Assembly (NCBI GenBank): GCA_964536195.1 | Contig: CAZHVO010000005.1 | Span: forward strand, 1 to 36,201 | DNA length: 36,201 bases | Direction of reading: 5' to 3' | Source of the DNA: Susulua sp964536195 | GTDB lineage: Bacteria; Omnitrophota; Gorgyraeia; Duberdicusellales; 4484-171 | Shown here: piece by piece, positions 8,475-16,077 of the stretch | How the letters are laid out: each line of letters opens with the position of its first letter | Position numbering within the stretch: position 1 is the first letter of the stretch | Translations under genes and position numbers: made by a program | The notes under the pieces: model-generated | Told to the model about the DNA's origin: nothing | What the model saw: only the letters and a program-made list of their open reading frames with translations | The model's database searches: none

Positions 8475-9371
8475 ATGGATAAGAAATTTAACCTATTAGT
8501 AGTTGAAGACGATGACAAGACATTCGAAGTCTTAAAGGGCGGACTGAGCGCGGTTGATTACAAGATTTGGAGAGTAACTACCGGCAAAGAAGCCCTTAAG
8601 CTGGCTAAGGATGTTTATTTTACTGTAGTCATCACCGAGGTTCGAATACCGGACATGAGGGGGACTGAACTGATAAAAAAGATTAAAAAAATGGATTATA
8701 AAATTAATGTAATTGTTCTCAGCACCTATTCTTTTGTTGAGTCAGCTGTGGAGGCGATGAAAAAAGGCGCTTATACTTATTTGCTGAAACCGTTAAATGT
8801 TGAAGAGGTAAACCTAGTTTTGAGGAGGGCGATAAGAAATGTCTGTCTGATGATACAGGCCGGAAAGAGAAAATATTACCAGGATATGTCGGTCTTAGAC
8901 GGCTTGACCGGCGTCTATAACCACCGTTATTTCCATGAAAAATTGGAGTGGCATGTTGACCATCTTAAGCGTTTCCCACAGACCTTTTCGATGTTTATAA
9001 TCGATATTGATAATTTTAAGAAATATAATGATACTAACGGGCATTTGGAAGGAGATAAGGTGCTTCATGATGCTGCCCAGTTATTTGTAAGTTCAACTAG
9101 AGACAACGATGTGACTTGCCGGTATGGCGGGGAGGAGTTTACTGTAATTTTGCCCCAGACCGGTCGGGAACATGCCTTATTGGTCGGTGAAAGGATGGTT
9201 GAAGCAGTTAGAAAACGCCTGCCGATAACTATTAGCGTCGGCTTAGCCGTTTTCCCCGATAATGCTCAGACAAAAAATGATTTAATTAATAATGCCGATA
9301 AAGCCCTGTTCAGGGCAAAGAGACTGGGCAAGGATAGGTTGTGTTTATACGACGAGAAAGTAGACGTATAA
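8475..9371 (+). CDS. Receiver-GGDEF protein, diguanylate cyclase with degenerate receiver
   Basis: 298 residues. An N-terminal receiver-like domain (about 1-125) keeps the acidic pair D12/D13, the Ser/Thr switch (VLSTYS, about 82-87) and the conserved Lys of LLKPL (about 106). The phosphorylation site is Glu55 (ITEVRIP) instead of Asp. After a helical linker comes a GGDEF domain (about 135-298) with the signature GGEEF (218-222), the DGLTGVYNHRYF entry motif and an RxxD inhibitory site (RDND) at the normal place. It should therefore make c-di-GMP with product inhibition. The missing Asp suggests the receiver is locked or senses something other than phosphate. It lies directly before the ATPase/T2SS operon and may supply c-di-GMP to the MshEN domain of GspE (inference). 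A strong gggaggggaag ribosome site precedes the start. Confidence 0.92.
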   Translation: MDKKFNLLVVEDDDKTFEVLKGGLSAVDYKIWRVTTGKEALKLAKDVYFTVVITEVRIPDMRGTELIKKIKKMDYKINVIVLSTYSFVESAVEAMKKGAYTYLLKPLNVEEVNLVLRRAIRNVCLMIQAGKRKYYQDMSVLDGLTGVYNHRYFHEKLEWHVDHLKRFPQTFSMFIIDIDNFKKYNDTNGHLEGDKVLHDAAQLFVSSTRDNDVTCRYGGEEFTVILPQTGREHALLVGERMVEAVRKRLPITISVGLAVFPDNAQTKNDLINNADKALFRAKRLGKDRLCLYDEKVDV

Positions 9372-9387
9372 GTATAAATATTAATAA

Positions 9388-9446
9388 GATACTTCAGGCA
9401 TTTCATGCCTTCAGTATCAATTCGACTACATCCGCCTAAGGCGGAT
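9388..9446 (+). other. Two adjacent hairpins between the GGDEF gene and the ATPase operon
   Basis: Hairpin 1 (9388-9418): gatact pairs with agtatc and, inside, aggcat pairs with atgcct around a 3-base loop, with a symmetric tc/tc interruption. Hairpin 2 (9430-9446): atccgcc pairs with ggcggat around taa. Neither is followed by a T-run, so they are not classical terminators. They may be processing or partial termination signals, or small interspersed palindromes. The next ribosome site (gagga, about 9456-9461) is free of both stems. Confidence 0.5.
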
Positions 9447-9467
9447 AAGTCTCATTGAGGAGTTAAA

Positions 9468-10202
9468 ATGCTAATTTGGCAACTGATTACAGTACAGGTA
9501 GTAACATTTATCTTCATTGTCTTGCTTTTGAGGTGGTTGCTTCATGCCCATATAGTACATGCCTTAAGAAGATTACGAAAACTCAATCAGGAGAATTTGG
9601 AAAAGGAAAGGGCCTTGAAGGAAGAGTTGGAAAGGGCCAGGAAAGAAGCCAGGAGAGAGGTTGAAGAGGGCCGGCGTCAGGCCGAAGAGTTAAAGGAACA
9701 AGCCAAGAAGGAGGCTGAGAAAAATAGAGAAGATGTACTAATCAGGGTCAGGAAAGAAGCTAAGAGGCTTATCAATGACGCAATAAGCGATTGCCAGAGA
9801 AAAAGGGCAGAACTTAGCTTAGAGATGCAGGAGAAGGCTATATATTTGGCTACTGATATGGTAAAGTATATCTTTACTGAACAGGGCCGGGAAAGTTTGC
9901 ACAGCCAGCTCATTGATGAGTTAATTGATGAGATAGAGAAGCTTGAAAAAGGAAAGATAGAGGCCAAAGGAGATAAGGCAGAGGTTATTTGTGCCTATGC
10001 ATTGGAATCGGTACAGAAAACTAAGCTGAAAAAGGTCCTATCTTCCAGCTTAAACCGGGATATTAAATTAAGTGAGAAGCCAGATCCCCAGATAATCGCC
10101 GGTCTGATTATAAAAATGGGTGGGTTTGTAATTGACGGTTCTGTCAAAAACAGATTAAGAAAAATATTGTCAATGATTAAGGAAAAGGAAAGGGCCGCTT
10201 GA
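9468..10202 (+). CDS. atpF: F-type ATPase fused b/delta subunit (peripheral stalk)
   Basis: A 244-residue protein. An N-terminal membrane helix (about 5-24) leads into a long, highly charged Lys/Glu/Arg coiled coil (about 35-150), which is the b-subunit stator. The C-terminal third ends with a motif (PQIIAGLIIKMGGFVIDGS, then RLRKI) that matches the C-terminal signature of subunit delta (AtpH). One chain would therefore act as both b and delta, linking the membrane part to the F1 head. Fused b/delta chains are known, for example in mycobacteria, but this arrangement is compact. It is followed by atpA after 25 bases. The start is supported by tgaggag upstream. Confidence 0.85.
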   Translation: MLIWQLITVQVVTFIFIVLLLRWLLHAHIVHALRRLRKLNQENLEKERALKEELERARKEARREVEEGRRQAEELKEQAKKEAEKNREDVLIRVRKEAKRLINDAISDCQRKRAELSLEMQEKAIYLATDMVKYIFTEQGRESLHSQLIDELIDEIEKLEKGKIEAKGDKAEVICAYALESVQKTKLKKVLSSSLNRDIKLSEKPDPQIIAGLIIKMGGFVIDGSVKNRLRKILSMIKEKERAA

Positions 10203-10227
10203 TCGGGGCTTTAACGACGGAGTTGTA

Positions 10228-11691
10228 ATGCTTGAAGAGAAAAACAAGATACCCTTGCTGGATATAAGAGGTACCGGCACAGTTCGAGAGATTAAAAAAG
10301 GTATTGTTAAGGTAACAGGATTGTCTTCTTGTATAAATGGGCAGTTAGTTGAATTAGGGAGTAATTTACTGGGAATAGTGATCGGTTTCACTAAGGATGA
10401 AGTTTTAGTTTTAGTTTTAGGTGATGAGACTAAGATTGGTATAGGAGATACTATCTACGGCGGAGAGAGTGTCTTTGAGGTTCCGGTGGGAAGTAATTTT
10501 ATTGGCCGGATAGTAAATTCTTTCGGCCGGGAAATCGACGGGAAAGGAAGAATCGAGGAGAGCGACCACTACCAGGTTTTTAAAGATGCCGCGGGTATAG
10601 TAGACAGGGTCCCTGTATATGAGCCGCTCTTGACCGGGATTAAGATGATTGACACTGTTATTCCTTTGGGCAAGGGCCAGAGAGAGCTTATAATCGGGGA
10701 CAGGATTACCGGCAAGACAACTTTAGCTGTAGATACTATTTTAAACCAGAGAGATAAAGATGTAATCTGCATATTTTGTTGGATAGGGGGCAGTTACTCG
10801 GCATTCTTAAAGCTGATTCAGGATATGATAAGAGGCGGAGCAATGAAGTATAGTATTATCATCAGCGCTTTGGCCTCTGATTCTTCGGCAGAGCAATATT
10901 TGGTTCCCTATTCTGCCTGCGCCATGGGAGAGTATTTTATGCGTCGTGGTCGAGACGTTTTGGTAGTCTTCGATAATTTAACCAGACATGCTTGGGTTTA
11001 TCGGCAACTCTCGCTGCTCCTGGAAAGGCCTCCGGGCCGGGAGGCTTATCCCGGTGATATTTTTTACCTTCATTCACAATTGATAGAAAGGGCGGCAAAA
11101 TTAAACGAGGATAACGGTAGCGGTTCAATGACTTTTTTGCCTATTGCCGAAACACAGGATGGGGATGTTACCGGGCTTATTCCCTCCAACCTTATTTCTA
11201 TGACTGACGGCCAGATATATTTAAACACCAGTCTTTTCAATGAAGGGTTTAAACCGGCCATTGATTTAGGGCTTTCGGTTTCACGAATCGGGAGTAAGGT
11301 TCAGTGTGAAGCGATAAAGGAAGTATCCAGCGGTTTGAAAGCAGAATATGCCGGGTTTAAGGAGTTGGTTAGCTTAACCCGCGTGCGAACTAAACTTTCC
11401 CCCGAGGTAGAGGCCAGGATAAAAAAGGGGGAGGCATTAAGCGATCTTTTTATCCAGGATAAAAGTAAGCCTTTAACATTAGAAGAAGAAATTATTACCT
11501 TTTATGCATTTCATAAAGAACTGCCTGAGATTTTGGAAGAAACTACAAGAGAAAAATTCAAAAAAGAGATATATAGATACTTGCTTAAGGCCCAGCCGCA
11601 GTTAATTAAGAAACTTGGATCCGAAAAGGTATTGACTGATGATATAAAAAAAGGCCTGGATGAGGCCTTTGTTAAGTTTTTTAAGACATAA
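10228..11691 (+). CDS. atpA: F-type ATPase alpha subunit (divergent)
   Basis: 487 residues. The order is a beta-barrel N-domain, a nucleotide domain with Walker A GDRITGKTT (about 157-165), and a C-terminal helical domain. The block with LLLERPPGREAYPGDIFYLH and the Arg finger in SVSRIG (about 353) are the alpha-type hallmarks and make assembly with a beta subunit likely. The N-terminus is about 20 residues shorter than usual, which trims the segment that normally binds delta. The stretch after Walker A (CIFCWIGGSYSAFLK) differs from the usual VYVAIGQK sequence, so this is a divergent lineage. It lies between the b/delta and gamma genes. FliI/SctN-type export ATPases were considered, but the neighbours and the RPPGREAYPGD block argue for AtpA. 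Confidence 0.92.
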   Translation: MLEEKNKIPLLDIRGTGTVREIKKGIVKVTGLSSCINGQLVELGSNLLGIVIGFTKDEVLVLVLGDETKIGIGDTIYGGESVFEVPVGSNFIGRIVNSFGREIDGKGRIEESDHYQVFKDAAGIVDRVPVYEPLLTGIKMIDTVIPLGKGQRELIIGDRITGKTTLAVDTILNQRDKDVICIFCWIGGSYSAFLKLIQDMIRGGAMKYSIIISALASDSSAEQYLVPYSACAMGEYFMRRGRDVLVVFDNLTRHAWVYRQLSLLLERPPGREAYPGDIFYLHSQLIERAAKLNEDNGSGSMTFLPIAETQDGDVTGLIPSNLISMTDGQIYLNTSLFNEGFKPAIDLGLSVSRIGSKVQCEAIKEVSSGLKAEYAGFKELVSLTRVRTKLSPEVEARIKKGEALSDLFIQDKSKPLTLEEEIITFYAFHKELPEILEETTREKFKKEIYRYLLKAQPQLIKKLGSEKVLTDDIKKGLDEAFVKFFKT

Positions 11692-11709
11692 AATTGGTCA
11701 TAGTAAACT

Positions 11710-12627
11710 ATGCTTCAACTTACCAAATTACGTAAAGAAAGAAGGTTTAATAAAGAAATAGGGGGGATAGTCAATGTATTAAAAGGAGTGGCATCCTCTG
11801 AGTTTTATCGCCTTCAGAAAGCAAGAAAGAGCCTTGATCAATTCGGAGAGTATCTAAAAAATTTTATCCAGATGGTGGATGTCACAGGGCTGCATCACCC
11901 CTTTATAGAAACTTCCTCATTGCCCAGTGCCATACTGCTTGTAACTTCCGATACCGGTTTTTTGGGAAAGCTGAATATTTCGATAGTCAATTCTGCCTTG
12001 GATCAATGCTCAGGGGATGAGAAGCTGATTATAGTTGGCAAGCAAGGTGCAAGGCTTATGGAAGAAACCGGGCCGGTTGGAGAAGGATTTTCCGGCAAAG
12101 ATTCTGCTTACTCAAACGATAGCCTTCTTTCAAGGGCTACCCTCTTACCAGGCATTAGCGACGAGGTCAACTATGAAGAGGCAGAAAAGTTGGGAGACTT
12201 TATCATCAGAAGCTTTTTAGATAAAAAAATAGGCAAGATAACTATTGTCAGTCCTCACTTTGTTTCTTTTGCCGTATGGGAAGTGCAGGTTTATCAATTA
12301 CTTCCCTGCAGGTTTTTATTCCCGGAGGCCTCAAGAAGGGCTGGAGACTTTGAGCCGGAGGAGGGTGCTATTATTGAACCGTCTCTATCTTCGATAGCAG
12401 AATACTTGGTCGGGGTATGGATAAAACATATGCTATACGGTATCTTTTGGGAAAGTAAGCTCTCTGAATGGGCAGCGCGGGTTATGCATTTGGAGGGAAG
12501 TTCCACCGAAATTAAAGAAATGGATAAAAAATTACGTCTTAAATATTTTCACGCTTTACATGAAGTCAGCGATAAAAATATTAGGGAGATTTTTTCAAGC
12601 CGGTCAGTCATGGGGCATGAGGCATAA
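11710..12627 (+). CDS. atpG: F-type ATPase gamma subunit (central shaft)
   Basis: 305 residues, a little longer than the usual ~290. The N-terminal helix (LRKERRFNKEIGGIVNVLKGVA) and the C-terminal helix (SEWAARVMHLEGSSTEIKEM) match the two long helices that form the rotating coiled coil of AtpG. The middle Rossmann-like domain contains an ILLVTSDTGFLG segment corresponding to the conserved core strand. Sequence conservation is low in the middle. It stands in the classical alpha-gamma-beta order, 18 bases after atpA and 15 before atpD. Confidence 0.85.
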   Translation: MLQLTKLRKERRFNKEIGGIVNVLKGVASSEFYRLQKARKSLDQFGEYLKNFIQMVDVTGLHHPFIETSSLPSAILLVTSDTGFLGKLNISIVNSALDQCSGDEKLIIVGKQGARLMEETGPVGEGFSGKDSAYSNDSLLSRATLLPGISDEVNYEEAEKLGDFIIRSFLDKKIGKITIVSPHFVSFAVWEVQVYQLLPCRFLFPEASRRAGDFEPEEGAIIEPSLSSIAEYLVGVWIKHMLYGIFWESKLSEWAARVMHLEGSSTEIKEMDKKLRLKYFHALHEVSDKNIREIFSSRSVMGHEA

Positions 12628-12642
12628 TTCGCCAAGGAGCAA

Positions 12643-14031
12643 ATGGAAAAAGGTAAAGTAGTTGCAATCCAGGGACCAATTGTAAACGTAGAGTTTCCTC
12701 CCCAAACTCCCCTACCGGTCATCTATGACATTTTAGAAACAAAGACTTATGAAGGAAGAAGAGTGGTGGTGGAGGTAATTGAATATTTAGGCCATAAATC
12801 TACTGATCAGGGCAATATTGTGAAGTGTATTGCCATGACCTCTGTTTTCGGCCTTCAGAGGAATATGGAAGTTTTTGCAACCGGTTCGGGAATTAAAATT
12901 CCGGTAGGTAAAGAGGCCTGTTCCAGAATATTAAATGTTTTAGGCGACCCTATAGACAAAAAAGGCCCTATTAAGGCCGAGGTAAGAAGACTCACCCATA
13001 GAAAGGAGGCTATTGGTTCCAGCGTAGATGGGAGCCAGAGGATTAAGTTCGAAGTAATGGAAACAGGAATAAAAATGGTTGACTTATTATTTCCTCTGGT
13101 ACGGGGAACAAGAACCGGCATCTTAGGCGGGGCGGCTTTAGGCAAGAGTGTACTGATTTTAGAATTGATGCACAATGTGGTCAAGAAACAGAGAGGGTAC
13201 TGTATATTTACCGGAGCCGGGGAGAGAATCAGGGAAGGTAATGAGTTATACCACGAGATGGCTAAGCAGGGAATACTGGATAGGTCGATTTTAGTATTTG
13301 GTCAAATGAACGAATCTCCCGGGGCAAGATTTGAGGTGGCCCATACTGGTATAACTTTAGCTGAATACTTTCAGGAACAAAACGAAGACGTTATGTTTTT
13401 TATCGATAGTGTATTTAGGTTTGCTCAAGCCGGAAGCGAACTGTCCACTCTTTTGGGGAGAATTCCCTCTGAAACAGGATATCAGCCTACTTTGACTTCG
13501 GAAATGAGCGATTTTCAGGAAAGAATTCGTTCGGGAACCCAAGCCTCAATTACCGCTATCGAGGCAGTCTATGTTCCCAGTGATGACTTAACCGATCCGG
13601 CCGTAGTTTGTATTTTTAGTTTCCTAGATTCCTTGCTGGTTCTTTCCCGTGAGTATGTACAATTAGGGCTTTATCCGGCAGTTGATCCCTTGTTGTCTTC
13701 TTGCTCTTATCTCGACCCTTTAATTGTTGGTAGAAGACATTTTAAAATTGCTCAGGATGTTTTAAAAATTCTTAATAAATACGAAGAGCTTAGGCGCATC
13801 GTTTCTATCATCGGAATAGAAGAGTTATCCAAAGACGACAGAATTTTATTCGGGCGGGCATTGAAGTTACGCAATTTTCTCACTCAGCCGTTTTTTACTG
13901 CTGAGCTTTATACTGGAAAAGCAGGTGTATACGTGCCACTGGAGAAGACTTTAGATGGTTGCGAAAAGATAATTTCCGGCAGTTTAGATAAAAAGGCAGC
14001 TGAAGATTTTTATATGCTCGGTGCTGTGTAG
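12643..14031 (+). CDS. atpD: F-type ATPase beta subunit (catalytic)
   Basis: 462 residues. Walker A is GGAALGKS (about 163-170) and the catalytic Glu is in GERIREGNE (about 193). The VFGQMNESPGARFEVA, FFIDSVFRFAQAGSE and LGRIPSETGYQPTL blocks are near-canonical, as is the LYPAVDPL nucleotide-binding loop. The DELSEED-type motif reads EELSKDD. One normally invariant stretch (TTFAHLDATTVLSR in common enzymes) is replaced by a hydrophobic CIFSFLDSLLVLSR, a sign of long divergence. Catalytic residues are intact, so ATP turnover is expected. It is followed after 11 bases by gspE instead of atpC, which appears one gene later. Confidence 0.93.
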   Translation: MEKGKVVAIQGPIVNVEFPPQTPLPVIYDILETKTYEGRRVVVEVIEYLGHKSTDQGNIVKCIAMTSVFGLQRNMEVFATGSGIKIPVGKEACSRILNVLGDPIDKKGPIKAEVRRLTHRKEAIGSSVDGSQRIKFEVMETGIKMVDLLFPLVRGTRTGILGGAALGKSVLILELMHNVVKKQRGYCIFTGAGERIREGNELYHEMAKQGILDRSILVFGQMNESPGARFEVAHTGITLAEYFQEQNEDVMFFIDSVFRFAQAGSELSTLLGRIPSETGYQPTLTSEMSDFQERIRSGTQASITAIEAVYVPSDDLTDPAVVCIFSFLDSLLVLSREYVQLGLYPAVDPLLSSCSYLDPLIVGRRHFKIAQDVLKILNKYEELRRIVSIIGIEELSKDDRILFGRALKLRNFLTQPFFTAELYTGKAGVYVPLEKTLDGCEKIISGSLDKKAAEDFYMLGAV

Positions 14032-14042
14032 GAGGTAAGGGA

Positions 14043-15788
14043 ATGGTCAGGAAGCTTGGAGAAATACTAGTCAAGAAAAATCTGATTACGGCCCAACAGC
14101 TGGAGGCCGGCCTTAAGGAGCAGCAAAAGACCGGTGAGCTAATAGGCAGGATTTTGGTTAAAAGGGGGTATCTAAAAGAAGAACAACTCTTGCTGCATCT
14201 TGCCGCACAACTTAATATTCCTTTTATCAAGGTGCAGGATGTTACTATTGACCCGCAAGCTATAAAGAAAGTGCCGGCTAAATTTGCCTGGCACTATAAA
14301 ATCATCCCTATAAAATACGCCGATGGAAAGTTGACCGTTGCTACTTTTGAACCTTTACGGTCGTTGAACGACGTTAAGATGTTTTTGGAATGTGAGCTTA
14401 TACCGGTTTTAGCAGTAGAAGATGAAATAATAAAAGCGATTGAAAAACATTACGGCGTTGGTGCAGAGACAATTGAGAGGATTATTGCCAAAAGCCCTAA
14501 GGAAGCTGTTGAAACCTCCTCGGCCGGGAAAGTAGACGACATAGAAAAGTTAGCCGAAGATGCTTCAGTAGTTAAATTAGTAAATCAGATACTATTAGAG
14601 GCTCATCAAAAGAGAGCTACCGATATTCATATAGAGCCTTTTAGAGAGAGGATGGGCTTGCGCTACCGCATTGATGGCGTGCTTTATGAGGCAAATGTGT
14701 CTGTGGACATGGTGCATCTTTTTCCGGCAATTATTTCCCGCATAAAGATAATGTCCAAATTGGATATCGTGGAGCGGCGTCTGCCTCAAGACGGGCGGGC
14801 GGTAGTAAAAATAGGGCAAGAAGAGTTAGATTTAAGAATTTCCATTATACCAACCCGTTACGGAGAAGGCGCAGTAATAAGAGTTCTTCCTTCCAAGATG
14901 ATTTTCAGCCTGAAAAAATTAGGCCTGGATTCGGAAAGCTTAAAAGTATTGGAAGATTTAATTATTAAACCCCACGGGGTAATTTTTGTTACCGGGCCTA
15001 CCGGAAGCGGTAAGACCACTACCCTTTACACCTGTCTAAATAAGGTAAAGAGCAGCAAAAATAAGATCATTACCATAGAAGATCCGGTAGAGTATGAGCT
15101 TGAAGGTATCAGCCAAATTCAAGTTATGCCTGAGATAGGGTTAACCTTTGCTCGAGGCCTAAGGAGTGTGTTGAGGCATGATCCGGATGTAATGATGGTT
15201 GGTGAGGTAAGAGATCTTGAGACAGCAGAATTGGCGATCAGGATTGCTTTAACCGGCCATTTGATTTTTTCTACTATCCATACAAATGATGCTGCCGGCG
15301 GAGCAACCCGTTTATTAGACATAGGCATTGAGCCGTTCTTGATAGCCTCTTCGGTAAGGGCTTTTGTTGCTCAGAGGCTAGTGCGTGTAATCTGTTCTCA
15401 ATGTAGGGAAGAAGATACAAAAGGGAACGAAGAGGTTAGGAGGCAGATAATAGAGGAGATGTCCCAATTTTACCGCTTGGGCCGGGATAAGCTATTAAGT
15501 CAAAGTAAGCTTTCCGAACTTGGAGGATTTGATGCTCGGTTTTACAGAGGTAAGGGGTGTAAAGTTTGTAATTTTACCGGCTATAAGGGAAGAATGGCTA
15601 TTTATGAAATATTGGCAATTGACAAGAGGATAAAGGAACTAATTCTGGCTAGGGCCTCTACCGATGTAATAAGGGATGAAGCAGCCAAGCAAGGGGTTGA
15701 GACACTGCGTATTTCTGGATGGAAAAAAGTTATTCAGGGTTTGACTACACCCGATGAGGTTATGAGGGTTACCCAGGCCGAAGAGTAA
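14043..15788 (+). CDS. gspE: Type II secretion assembly ATPase GspE (PilB-like)
   Basis: 581 residues, full length. The N-terminal MshEN-like domain (about 1-140) has two tandem motifs (KLGEILVKKNLITAQQL and IGRILVKRGYLKEEQL), the type that binds c-di-GMP in MshE. The C-terminal motor has Walker A GPTGSGKTTT (about 317), the Asp-box/Walker B region (RHDPDVMMVGEVRD), the His box, and a tetracysteine zinc site (CSQC about 450 and CKVC about 506). It powers pseudopilus assembly from the cytoplasmic face of the inner membrane. It lies between atpD and atpC, with gaps of 11 and 3 bases, so it is co-transcribed with the F-ATPase. PilB is an alternative name; the GspG-K neighbours favour T2SS. Confidence 0.93.
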   Translation: MVRKLGEILVKKNLITAQQLEAGLKEQQKTGELIGRILVKRGYLKEEQLLLHLAAQLNIPFIKVQDVTIDPQAIKKVPAKFAWHYKIIPIKYADGKLTVATFEPLRSLNDVKMFLECELIPVLAVEDEIIKAIEKHYGVGAETIERIIAKSPKEAVETSSAGKVDDIEKLAEDASVVKLVNQILLEAHQKRATDIHIEPFRERMGLRYRIDGVLYEANVSVDMVHLFPAIISRIKIMSKLDIVERRLPQDGRAVVKIGQEELDLRISIIPTRYGEGAVIRVLPSKMIFSLKKLGLDSESLKVLEDLIIKPHGVIFVTGPTGSGKTTTLYTCLNKVKSSKNKIITIEDPVEYELEGISQIQVMPEIGLTFARGLRSVLRHDPDVMMVGEVRDLETAELAIRIALTGHLIFSTIHTNDAAGGATRLLDIGIEPFLIASSVRAFVAQRLVRVICSQCREEDTKGNEEVRRQIIEEMSQFYRLGRDKLLSQSKLSELGGFDARFYRGKGCKVCNFTGYKGRMAIYEILAIDKRIKELILARASTDVIRDEAAKQGVETLRISGWKKVIQGLTTPDEVMRVTQAEE

Positions 15789-15791
15789 TCT

Positions 15792-16034
15792 ATGTTTCAG
15801 GTATCGATATTAGACCTAAAAAAAGCTATGCTTATATACGAAAAGCTGGCTTCGCGTATTATTCTTCCCGGTGAAGAAGGAGAACTTTCTATTTTAGACT
15901 TTCACCAGCCGATTATTTCTCGCTTGAAAAAGGGCGTAATTAAAATAGATGCAAAAATACCTGTATCTATCAAGATTGAAAAAGGTATTGCTGGGATGAA
16001 CGGCAAGGAATTGGTTGTGCTGGTGGAGAAATAA
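15792..16034 (+). CDS. atpC: F-type ATPase epsilon subunit, N-terminal domain only
   Basis: 80 residues with the beta-sandwich signature of AtpC: the N-terminal strand (FQVSILDLKKAMLIYEK), the conserved LPGEEGELSIL turn, the H-x-P-x-I-S-x-L-K-G block and the usual hydrophobic final strands. The C-terminal helical hairpin (about 45-50 residues in typical AtpC, used for inhibition) is absent. It is separated from atpD by gspE and begins 3 bases after the gspE stop. A short hairpin and gspF follow. Without the inhibitory helices the enzyme cannot be regulated in the usual epsilon way. A short GspE-accessory protein was considered and rejected because the match to AtpC is direct. Confidence 0.85.
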   Translation: MFQVSILDLKKAMLIYEKLASRIILPGEEGELSILDFHQPIISRLKKGVIKIDAKIPVSIKIEKGIAGMNGKELVVLVEK

Positions 16035-16066
16035 ACCCCGTCAGAGATGAAGTTCCCTAACGGGGT
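16035..16066 (+). other. Small hairpin between atpC and gspF
   Basis: accccgt (16035-16041) pairs with acggggt (16060-16066), a perfect 7-bp stem with an 18-base loop, starting right after the atpC stop codon. It is not followed by a T-run, and gspF starts 12 bases later, so read-through is expected. It may mark an old operon junction or reduce gspF translation. Confidence 0.45.
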
Positions 16067-16077
16067 AAGCGAAAAAA

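Noticed and set aside
9476..9664. Small + strand ORF inside the b/delta gene
   Set aside because: It is a frame shadow of the charged coiled coil, with no ribosome site and no recognisable motif.
10228..14031. Flagellar or type III secretion export ATPase (FliI/SctN) for alpha or beta
   Set aside because: Alpha and beta hallmarks, gamma and epsilon subunits and a c subunit are all present, so an F-type ATPase explains the genes better.
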